In this document: positions 1 through 5,289 of the stretch, in pieces
Position numbering within the stretch: position 1 is the first letter of the stretch
Layout of the letters: each line of letters opens with the position of its first letter
Source: Bacteroidota bacterium
GTDB taxonomy: Bacteria; Bacteroidota; Bacteroidia; Bacteroidales; VadinHA17
Direction: 5' to 3'
Length of the DNA: 5,289 nucleotides
Assembly: GCA_030642585.1 (NCBI GenBank)
Contig: DAOWNN010000192.1
Coordinates: 1-5,289 of the forward strand
Translations under genes and position numbers: made by a program
The notes under the pieces: generated by a model
Told to the model about the DNA's origin: nothing
The model's database searches: none
The model's input: only the letters and a program-made list of their open reading frames with translations

Positions 1-1
1 A

Positions 2-754
2 GAGGTTCATCTGAATGATTCAATTAGGAATGCTATTCCTTTGAATTATGAAGAAAATGGACCATTTATTAATTTTAGTGCTTCAATAGAAGAAAACGAG
101 CCGCATCCTCCCCTGGAGGATTGCAATACACAAACAGACTGGTGCGATGAATTCGGAACCGGAGAGGATGTCCTGGGAAATTCTGTCTGGTTTACTTTCC
201 AGGCACCTGCTTCAGGAACAGTCTCTATCGACTCCCGGGGATTTGACAACCAGATTGCTCTTTACGATGCACTTAGTTTCGAAAATATCCTTTCCGGAAA
301 TTACTCTATACTTGCAGCAAATGATGATTATTATGGCTCTGAGGAAAATTTTGCGGCTTCTATCCGAAATGTAGGAAATCTTGTGGAAGGAAAAACATAC
401 TGGGTTCAGCTAGATGGTAGTGGCGGAAATTCAGAAGGCTCTTTTTATCTTACCCTTAATGACTTTGCCTTAGCTAAGCCCAGTCTTTTTAATACAAAGA
501 AGACTTTTGGATTTAAAGTTTTTCCAAATCCCAATCCCGGGAGTTTTACAATACAAATTGATTCCAAACTGGAAGAGGACACAATGCTTGAAGTATTTAA
601 CCTCAATGGACAATTGTTACATTCTAATGCTTTCACTCTTCAACGAGGAAAGCAAAATTTACCTGTACATTTGGGCAAGATATCATCTGGAATTTACCTT
701 GTAAGAATAACCACCTCTGGCCAGACCAGTATCCAAAAAGTCATTATTGAGTAA
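2..754 (+). CDS. 3' part of a T9SS-secreted surface protein with a pre-peptidase-like domain and C-terminal sorting domain (5' end outside the window)
   Basis: The frame is open from base 2, giving 250 visible residues, and no convincing start is present; the TTG at 41 lies inside a conserved-looking stretch, so the true N-terminus and any signal peptide are upstream of the window. Visible residues about 1-153 resemble a bacterial pre-peptidase C-terminal (PPC-like) beta-sandwich: a NSVWFTFQAPASGTVSID core, then FDNQIALYD, LAANDDYY and a GKTYWVQLDGSGG segment. Two cysteines (visible residues 41 and 48) sit close together and could form a disulfide. Residues about 171-250 are a Por secretion-system type A sorting domain: FKVFPNPNPGSF at its start, EVFNLNGQLL in the middle, SSGIYLVRI and a basic KVIIE end. 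In this family the C-terminal domain directs export through the type IX system and is removed or used for surface attachment. The catalytic or binding part, if any, is in the missing N-terminal portion, so the activity cannot be named. Confidence 0.9.
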   Translation, partial: EVHLNDSIRNAIPLNYEENGPFINFSASIEENEPHPPLEDCNTQTDWCDEFGTGEDVLGNSVWFTFQAPASGTVSIDSRGFDNQIALYDALSFENILSGNYSILAANDDYYGSEENFAASIRNVGNLVEGKTYWVQLDGSGGNSEGSFYLTLNDFALAKPSLFNTKKTFGFKVFPNPNPGSFTIQIDSKLEEDTMLEVFNLNGQLLHSNAFTLQRGKQNLPVHLGKISSGIYLVRITTSGQTSIQKVIIE

Positions 755-829
755 TTTTCATCTCACTTTTTGATATTTTTATAGGATAAATGCAGCGATC
801 CTAAAATCAATGCGTCATTTAGTTGAACA

Positions 830-1375
830 ATGAACAATAAAGAACAGGGTTTTATTAATCTGAACCAGGAGATTATTGACGGTTGTGTTGCTGGAGATCA
901 GAAGGCTCAATTTCAATTATACAAACAGTATTACCTGAGTATGTATAATACAAGCCTGAGGATAGTCAGAAACGATGCTGAAGCTGAAGATATAATGCAA
1001 GACTCCTTTCTGTCAGTATTTGAAAAAATTCAAACCTACGAAGGAAAAGTGAGTTTTGGAGCATGGATGAAGCGAATAGTAGTCAATAAATCATTAGATG
1101 CCCTTAGGAAAAGAAAAGTTGAGTTTGTTGAATTACGAAACCATGACTTAGAACCAGAAGAACCAATTGATGAAAATGAAAGAAAATATCAAATCGAAGA
1201 AATCAGGAGCTCTATGGAGCTTCTCCCAGATGGTTATCGCCTGGTACTTTCCTTATATTTGTTTGAAGGGTATGATCACCAGGAAATTGCAGGCATTTTA
1301 GGGATAAATGATTCAACTTCAAGATCCCAATATACCAGGGCTAAGTTAAAATTGCTAGAGCTTTTAAAAAAATGA
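830..1375 (+). CDS. ECF-family RNA polymerase sigma-70 factor
   Basis: A 181-residue protein of normal length for an extracytoplasmic-function sigma factor, which directs RNA polymerase to a small regulon. Region 2 spans about residues 27-97: the AQFQLYKQYYLSMYNTSLRI start, the NDAEAEDIMQDSFLSVFEKI core that binds the beta' clamp and the -10 element, and the GAWMKRIVVNKSLDALRKRK end. An acidic linker (about 104-119) leads to region 4 at about 122-180, with LLPDGYRLVLSLYLFEGY and the helix-turn-helix HQEIAGILGINDSTSRSQ followed by TRAKLKLLELL, which reads the -35 element. There is no extra C-terminal domain. The ATG at 830 is the first in frame after a stop codon at 824-826; no clear Shine-Dalgarno site is seen, as is common in Bacteroidota. 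The stop overlaps the next start as ATGA, so it is probably translationally coupled to its anti-sigma gene. Target promoters cannot be deduced. Confidence 0.95.
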   Translation: MNNKEQGFINLNQEIIDGCVAGDQKAQFQLYKQYYLSMYNTSLRIVRNDAEAEDIMQDSFLSVFEKIQTYEGKVSFGAWMKRIVVNKSLDALRKRKVEFVELRNHDLEPEEPIDENERKYQIEEIRSSMELLPDGYRLVLSLYLFEGYDHQEIAGILGINDSTSRSQYTRAKLKLLELLKK

Positions 1376-1929
1376 ACAAACTAGAAAAATACATTAGAGA
1401 TAATCATCAATCCTTCCAGGTTGAGCCAAATGAAGGGCACTTTGACCGCTTTAAAGCCAAAATGGATAAGCAGGCTTCTGCAGGAAGGAAAATAAAACTA
1501 TTCCCTCAAGTTCTGAAAGTAGCTTCCATAGTTGTTCTCATTGTTATTTCTTCCCTGTGGACTTATGAGAAATTAAGCACTAAGAATATATCTGATGGGA
1601 TTTCATTAAGCGATATTTCACCAGAATATATGGAAGTTGAACAGTTTTATGCACAAAAGGTAAATCTGACCTACAAACAGATGAACCGAACAAATTTATT
1701 TACAGACGAGAAACAGAAGATTATTGTAATGCATGAGCTTGCAGAAATGGACTCAATATATAATAATCTGAAAAAAGATCTGAAAACAAATCCAGATGAT
1801 GAGCGTGTTATTAGTGCCATGATCGAGCATTACCAGCTCAAACTTGAAATTATGAACAATATATTAGGACAATTATATGAAATAAATCAAACCTATAAAC
1901 AGACAGACCATGAAAACACTGAAATCTAA
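1372..1929 (+). CDS. single-pass membrane protein, probable anti-sigma factor
   Basis: A 185-residue protein starting within the ATGA overlap with the sigma gene. Residues 1-45 are hydrophilic and carry an EPNEGHFDRFKAKM stretch, a P-x-GHF-x-RF pattern familiar from short proteins encoded next to Bacteroidota ECF sigma factors. Residues about 46-64 form one hydrophobic membrane segment (QVLKVASIVVLIVISSLW), flanked on the N-side by Lys/Arg, which suggests the N-terminus is cytoplasmic. Residues 70-185 would then be periplasmic. They are charged and mostly helical in appearance, with SPEYMEVEQFY, a HELAEMDSIYNNLKKDL helix and DDERVISAMIEHYQLKLEI, probably a helical bundle or coiled coil. There is no cysteine in the protein, so the usual zinc-binding anti-sigma motif (HxxxCxxC) is absent. 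The anti-sigma role is inferred from gene order, overlap and topology, not from a recognised anti-sigma domain. The last codons overlap the next gene by 20 bp. Confidence 0.75.
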   Translation: MNKLEKYIRDNHQSFQVEPNEGHFDRFKAKMDKQASAGRKIKLFPQVLKVASIVVLIVISSLWTYEKLSTKNISDGISLSDISPEYMEVEQFYAQKVNLTYKQMNRTNLFTDEKQKIIVMHELAEMDSIYNNLKKDLKTNPDDERVISAMIEHYQLKLEIMNNILGQLYEINQTYKQTDHENTEI

Positions 1930-2986
1930 TTTTTTACTCAGCTTATTGCTTATTGCAGTTGTATCCCTTACTGCAAATGCATCTGAGGTATCCAAGAAAT
2001 TGAATCATGAGTTTAAAATCGATGACAACTCATCTCTTACAATCCAGAACAAGTATGGAAAGGTTGATGTCCAAAACTGGAATGAAAAGAAAGTTGTAAT
2101 CGATGTAGAAATTGTGATTGAACATCCAGATAAGGAAAAGGCTGAAAAATTGCTCGAATACCTGGATGTAAACTTTTCCACTTCGGGAAATGAATGTAAG
2201 GCCATCACAAAAATTGATGAAAAGTTTAACAGGCTTAAGGGAAATAACTGGGGTAATGGAAAGAATTTCCATATTAATTACACAGTGAAGATGCCCAAAA
2301 ATATGGATATGGATCTCTATAATAAGTATGGAGATGTATATATCGATGAATTAACGGGCTATTCAAAAATTTATGTGAAATATGGGAATCTACAGGCAAA
2401 TAAGATAATAAGAAATGAAACAAAGCCACTTTCCTCTATTATCCTGGGATATGGAAAAGGAAATATCACTGAAGTTGGATGGATGAAAATAGAGATTAAA
2501 TATTCGAAACTGAAAATTGAAAAGAGTCGTGCTCTTGTTGTACAAAGCAAATATTCCAAACTCTATATTGATGAAAGCAGCTCTATTGTTTCAGAGTCGA
2601 AATATGACTCTTATGAAATTGGGACAATTGACAATTTTGTGATCGAAGGAGCATATTCAGGATATAAAATCGGGTATCTGGGCAAGAAATTATCCCTGGA
2701 TACAAAATACACTGGAACAACCGTTGAAAAGATCCCTGCAAGTTTTGAGCTTATTAAAATATCAAACAGCTATGGTGGGATAAAACTGGGTATTGAAAGT
2801 GATGCATCTTACCATCTTAAGGGAGAAGCAAGGTATGCAAAAATCTCTTTCCCCTCCAGCAACAATATGAGCCGGATTGAAAAATCGAATTCCGCAACAT
2901 ATGATGGAATTGTTGGAAGTTCCTCAAATCCAAAGGCAACAGTTACTATTACAACAAGTTATGGTGGAGTGAAATTGAATTTCTGA
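1910..2986 (+). CDS. exported repeat protein, DUF4097/DUF2807-like putative adhesin (beta-solenoid)
   Basis: A 358-residue protein. Residues 1-24 are a Sec signal peptide (MKTLKSN, a Leu/Val-rich core, ANA before S25). The mature part begins with HEFKIDDNSSLTIQNKYGKVDVQNW, typical of the exported adhesin-like proteins (DUF4097 or related DUF2807) often found in Bacteroidota regulatory operons. Residues 60-130 form a more ordinary alpha/beta-looking stretch (VVIDVEIVIEHPDKEKAEKL). From residue 140 to the end the protein is a ladder of Tyr-small-x-hydrophobic units: Tyr at 140, 158, 181, 198, 215, 232, 249, 267, 288, 309, 331 and 351, with exact 17-residue spacing from 181 to 249. This suggests stacked beta-strands. 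No catalytic motif, membrane anchor, lipobox or T9SS sorting domain is seen, so it may stay in the periplasm or associate with the outer membrane. Its start overlaps the preceding gene by 20 bp, and a terminator follows. Family assignment is by pattern only. Confidence 0.8.
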   Translation: MKTLKSNFLLSLLLIAVVSLTANASEVSKKLNHEFKIDDNSSLTIQNKYGKVDVQNWNEKKVVIDVEIVIEHPDKEKAEKLLEYLDVNFSTSGNECKAITKIDEKFNRLKGNNWGNGKNFHINYTVKMPKNMDMDLYNKYGDVYIDELTGYSKIYVKYGNLQANKIIRNETKPLSSIILGYGKGNITEVGWMKIEIKYSKLKIEKSRALVVQSKYSKLYIDESSSIVSESKYDSYEIGTIDNFVIEGAYSGYKIGYLGKKLSLDTKYTGTTVEKIPASFELIKISNSYGGIKLGIESDASYHLKGEARYAKISFPSSNNMSRIEKSNSATYDGIVGSSSNPKATVTITTSYGGVKLNF

Positions 2987-3012
2987 TCGAAACATTGAAT
3001 CTACATAATTTG

Positions 3013-3050
3013 AGTGCCAGGCAGTTTTAAAATGCCTGGCACTTTTTTTT
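3013..3050 (+). terminator. intrinsic (Rho-independent) terminator of the sigma-factor operon
   Basis: A perfect 11-bp inverted repeat, AGTGCCAGGCA (3013-3023) and TGCCTGGCACT (3033-3043), encloses a 9-base loop and runs straight into eight T residues (3043-3050). It lies 27 bp after the stop codon of the exported repeat protein. There is no matching A-run on the left side, so it should work only for + strand transcripts. It separates the operon from the gene at 3120. Confidence 0.93.
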
Positions 3051-3066
3051 CATTACTTTTAGAAAA

Positions 3067-3093
3067 TTGAACTGAAACGATTTAGTATCTTTA
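3067..3093 (+). promoter_or_regulatory. possible Bacteroidota-type promoter for the gene at 3120
   Basis: TATCTTTA at 3086-3093 matches the Bacteroidota -7 consensus TAnnTTTG in all but the last fixed base and lies 26 bp before the ATG. A TTG at 3067-3069 could be the -33 element, but the gap of 16 bases is shorter than the usual 19 or so. A promoter is expected here because a strong terminator lies just upstream. The exact boxes are uncertain. Confidence 0.3.
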
Positions 3094-3119
3094 TCCTATC
3101 AATTTTCAGGCCATTTAAA

Positions 3120-3878
3120 ATGAAAAAAAATCAGCTATTCCCGGCATTATTAACATTAGTTTTTTTTAGCTCGATAAACTTGTATTCTCAGGTGCATACT
3201 GAACTACCTGATTCGGGATATAAAAGAAATGTAATCAAATGGAATATAACACCATTTTTACTGTTTAGCAAGAAAAATATTAACCTGTCTTATGAAAGGG
3301 TTTTATCCCCATACCGCTCCTTTTCTGTAAATGCCGGTTATTTCGAACTCCCTATAATGGCCCTTATGGATAGCTTTATTATTGATAAAGTTACCAGGAA
3401 AAAAGGTTTTAATATATCAGGTGATTATCGTTTTTATTTTAAAAACCGTAACAAAAGAATGGCTCCTGATGGATTGTATTGGGGGATATATAGTTCTTTT
3501 TACCACACACAAATCGGAATGGATATAACCGTACTTGATAACCCGGATATTCAGGGAGGCTTATCATTTGAAGGAAGAATCAATGCTCTTAATCTCGGAG
3601 TTGAATTGGGTTATCAGTTTGTAATAAAAGATAGGCTTACCCTGGATTTAATATTTGTCGGCCCTTCTGCATCAATGTATAACCGGGAATTAACACTTGA
3701 TGGAGAAATCTCTTCAGAGGAATATGAAGAATATTTACAGGCAATTCATGATATCCTTGTTGGTATATTCCCCGGATTTGACCAATTAGCCGGAGATGGC
3801 TTTTTAAATGTAAGTGGAGCTAACTTAAGTTTCGGCTATGGATTCAGGTATCTGTTCCAGATTGGATACAGGTTCTAA
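3120..3878 (+). CDS. small exported outer-membrane beta-barrel-like protein (DUF3575-like)
   Basis: A 252-residue protein. The first 23 residues form a signal peptide (MKKNQ, hydrophobic LFPALLTLVFFSSI, probable cleavage after LYS before Q24). The mature part reads as alternating, aromatic-rich beta-strands: KWNITPFLLF, NINLSYERVL, SFSVNAGYFELP, FNISGDYRFYF, LYWGIYSSFYHTQIGM, INALNLGVELGYQFVI, LTLDLIFVGPSASM and SGANLSFGYGFRYLFQIGYRF. The chain ends in Phe, the usual signal for outer-membrane barrel insertion. About eight strands can be counted. The KWN-TPFLL and NLSYERVL start resembles the DUF3575 family of Bacteroidota, whose function is unknown. An acidic helical insert (about 198-225, SSEEYEEYLQAIHDILVGIF) between the last strands would be a loop. 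The ATG at 3120 follows an A-rich TTTAAA leader and has no in-frame ATG before it. It is a single gene between a terminator and a convergent neighbour. A function beyond the outer membrane cannot be given. Confidence 0.8.
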   Translation: MKKNQLFPALLTLVFFSSINLYSQVHTELPDSGYKRNVIKWNITPFLLFSKKNINLSYERVLSPYRSFSVNAGYFELPIMALMDSFIIDKVTRKKGFNISGDYRFYFKNRNKRMAPDGLYWGIYSSFYHTQIGMDITVLDNPDIQGGLSFEGRINALNLGVELGYQFVIKDRLTLDLIFVGPSASMYNRELTLDGEISSEEYEEYLQAIHDILVGIFPGFDQLAGDGFLNVSGANLSFGYGFRYLFQIGYRF

Positions 3879-4043
3879 AGCTCTGGGGTTAAGCTGAATA
3901 ATAATAGATCAATTTAGAATTGTTTATAAGCGACTCGGAGAGTCGCTCTACAGACAATACACTTTTTATTAAGTAAGTTTAGTTCACAGAACTGGCCCCG
4001 TTAAATAAAAACTTCCATCTTTCCAACATTCCTTTCACCTAAA
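3879..4043. other. convergent intergenic region
   Basis: This 165-bp gap separates the 3' ends of the barrel gene (+) and the antiporter gene (-). Besides the REP-like palindrome it holds two weak inverted repeats: CAATT-TAG-AATTG at 3910-3922 and AGTTC-ACA-GAACT at 3981-3993. Neither is followed by a proper T-run, so no intrinsic terminator can be assigned to either flanking gene. No small ORF with a believable start was seen. Confidence 0.6.
3929..3951 (-). repeat. REP-like palindrome with adjacent GTAG on the minus strand
   Basis: Bases 3929-3936 (AGCGACTC) and 3940-3947 (GAGTCGCT) form a perfect 8-bp stem with a three-base loop. On the minus strand the stem is directly preceded by GTAG (complement of 3948-3951), the arrangement described for REP sequences recognised by REP-associated tyrosine transposases (RAYTs). 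It is more GC-rich than its surroundings and sits between two convergent genes, a usual REP position. No T-run follows on either strand, so it is not a canonical terminator, although it could block read-through or stabilise mRNA ends. Only one copy is in the window, so the repeat status is inferred. Confidence 0.5.
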
Positions 4044-5288
4044 TCAGCTTCCTGGAATTGTTTCATCATCGCGTTTTATTGGGGCTATTGCAAAGCCTGT
4101 AAAGCCATACAACAAGGCGAATAAAAATCCTGTATAACACATTACAGCCCAGGGAACGTAAGAAAGGGTATCAACACCTAGCGTTCCGGCAATAAAAACT
4201 CCGGCAATACTCCAGGGAATTAAGGGTACTATCACTGTGCCACTATCTTCAGTTGTCCGGGATAAGTTCTTTGCTGCCATATTAAATTTTTTATACGCCG
4301 GAGCAAATAACTCGCCCGGGATTAATATAGACAAGAATGAACTTCCTGTCATGAATGCAGTGGCAATGGAAGCAAGTACAGATGAAGCAACAATTTTACC
4401 TGCTGTATTAGCAACTCTTAACAATCGTTCAAGAATCACATCTAACATTCCTGTGCTTTGAATAATTCCTCCAAAAGCAAATGCACAAAATGCAATCAGG
4501 GTAACATGCATCATATCAACCATTCCTCCCCTTGTAAACAAAGTATCTACCAGTGGTTCGCCACTTTGAAATGTATAACCAGTAACCATTGAACCAATAG
4601 AGGTCTTTAGATCTAAACCCTGGATCAGGATAGCAAGAACAGCAGCGAAGACTGATGAAAGAAGCATATTGGGAATGACCGGTTTCTTTAGTATTGCAGA
4701 TCCAAGTGTAACAATGGGAGGAATGATCAAAACCCAGTGAAAAGTAAAATTATCACGAATAGTCTGCATGATAAGATCAGTTTTTTCAAGAGAAGCACTT
4801 CCTGCTCCATGTGATGACAAGCCAAGTATTAAGTATACTACCATTCCAATCAGCCAGGCAGGTGTAGTTGTCCAAAGCATATGCTTAATATGGTCAAACA
4901 AGTTACTGCGGGTAGCAATAGGCGCCAGGTTTGTAGTATCTGAAAAAGGGGATAACTTATCTCCAAAATAAGCTCCGGCAACAATTGCTCCAGCTGCCTG
5001 GCCCAGAGGAATATTAAGCCCATGGGCAATTCCAATAAAAGCAACCCCCACCGTTCCAATAGTTCCATAGGATGTACCTGTAACCAATGAAATAAGGGAG
5101 CATACAAGTGAGGCTGTTACAAGAAAATACTGTGGTGAAATTATTTTCAAACCATAATAAACCAGCATTGGAATAGTCCCGGCGGCAATCCACGAACCAA
5201 TTAATGCTCCAACAACTATAACAATAAGCATTGCAGGCATGCCTTTCATCATGCTCTTGATAATCCCGTTTTCTATCTCTTTATATGA
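4044..5288 (-). CDS. nhaC: NhaC-family Na+/H+ antiporter (N-terminus outside the window)
   Basis: The minus-strand frame stays open to the right edge, giving 414 visible residues. The Met codons at 5250-5252 and 5247-5249 are internal: the upstream codons read SYKEIENGIIKS, which matches the conserved NhaC segment before a transmembrane helix. Full NhaC proteins are usually somewhat longer, so the first few dozen residues are missing. The protein is very hydrophobic, with about nine to ten membrane segments visible. Family signatures are GTSYGTIGTVGVAF (visible residues about 71-84), AGAYFGDKLSPFSDTTNLAP (about 104-123, the most diagnostic motif, with polar and acidic residues likely in the ion path) and TEDSGTVIVPLIPW (about 346-359). 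It should exchange cytoplasmic Na+ for external H+ at the inner membrane. The NhaC family also contains the Na+-lactate/H+-malate antiporter MleN, so an organic-acid exchanger cannot be excluded. No partner gene or regulator is visible. Confidence 0.93.
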   Translation of the reverse strand, partial: SYKEIENGIIKSMMKGMPAMLIVIVVGALIGSWIAAGTIPMLVYYGLKIISPQYFLVTASLVCSLISLVTGTSYGTIGTVGVAFIGIAHGLNIPLGQAAGAIVAGAYFGDKLSPFSDTTNLAPIATRSNLFDHIKHMLWTTTPAWLIGMVVYLILGLSSHGAGSASLEKTDLIMQTIRDNFTFHWVLIIPPIVTLGSAILKKPVIPNMLLSSVFAAVLAILIQGLDLKTSIGSMVTGYTFQSGEPLVDTLFTRGGMVDMMHVTLIAFCAFAFGGIIQSTGMLDVILERLLRVANTAGKIVASSVLASIATAFMTGSSFLSILIPGELFAPAYKKFNMAAKNLSRTTEDSGTVIVPLIPWSIAGVFIAGTLGVDTLSYVPWAVMCYTGFLFALLYGFTGFAIAPIKRDDETIPGS

Positions 5289-5289
5289 A

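Noticed and set aside
41..43. TTG as the start codon of the first gene
   Set aside because: The frame is open to the left edge and the residues before it (EVHLNDSIRNAIP) look like part of the same domain. No signal peptide follows the TTG although the protein carries a T9SS sorting domain, which needs Sec export first.
748..770. Hairpin plus T-run as a terminator after the T9SS cargo gene
   Set aside because: Only a 4-bp stem (TGAG/CTCA) with a long loop precedes the T-run, too weak to call.
774..781. TATTTTTA as a -7 promoter box for the sigma-factor operon
   Set aside because: It nearly fits TAnnTTTG, but no TTTG-like -33 element lies at a suitable distance; the nearest TTG (747-749) is 24 bases away. 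In AT-rich DNA such a match is expected by chance.
2005..2559. Minus-strand ORFs opposite the exported repeat protein
   Set aside because: They are low-complexity Ser/Phe/Ile-rich translations of the Lys/Asp-rich sense strand without starts in a plausible context, so they are antisense shadows.
3981..3993. AGTTC-ACA-GAACT as a terminator for the antiporter gene
   Set aside because: The stem is 5 bp and AT-rich, and no T-run follows on the minus strand.
4237..4461. A + strand ORF of 74 codons inside the antiporter gene, and a similar one at 4768-4971
   Set aside because: Both lie antisense to strongly conserved NhaC coding sequence, have no recognisable protein features, and are explained as shadows of that gene.
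5250..5252. ATG as the start of the antiporter gene
   Set aside because: Twelve more in-frame codons continue to the window edge and read like the conserved NhaC sequence before this helix, so this Met is internal and the gene is truncated by the window.

Overview
The window looks like chromosomal sequence from a Bacteroidota bacterium outside the genus Bacteroides. The evidence is AT-rich coding DNA, A-rich start regions without clear Shine-Dalgarno sites, a type IX secretion (Por) C-terminal sorting domain, a Bacteroidota-style ECF sigma operon and a Phe-terminated outer-membrane protein. Nothing points to a phage, plasmid or insertion sequence.

Layout. Bases 2-754 (+) are the 3' end of a secreted T9SS cargo gene whose start lies to the left of the window. 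After a 75-bp gap comes a tight three-gene operon, 830-2986 (+). It encodes an ECF sigma factor, a single-pass membrane protein that is the likely anti-sigma factor (ATGA overlap), and an exported repeat protein (20-bp overlap). A textbook intrinsic terminator at 3013-3050 closes it. A separate + strand gene, 3120-3878, encodes a small exported beta-barrel protein. A 165-bp convergent intergenic region (3879-4043) follows; it holds a short perfect palindrome preceded by GTAG on the minus strand, which resembles a REP element. The rest (4044-5288, minus) is most of an NhaC-family sodium/proton antiporter gene that runs off the right edge.

How the genes fit together. The three overlapping genes form the most coherent unit. 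The membrane protein probably holds the sigma factor at the inner membrane, with a periplasmic domain that could sense an envelope signal. The third protein is exported and built of Tyr-start repeats spaced 17-23 residues apart, most likely a beta-solenoid of the DUF4097/DUF2807 (adhesin-like) type. It could be the effector, the signal or the sensor partner; the sequence does not say which. The flanking cargo, barrel and antiporter genes show no visible functional link to the operon.

I do not see a clearly new system. The best candidates for a second look are the sigma/anti-sigma/repeat-protein triad, the regular repeat in its third protein, and the REP-like palindrome.
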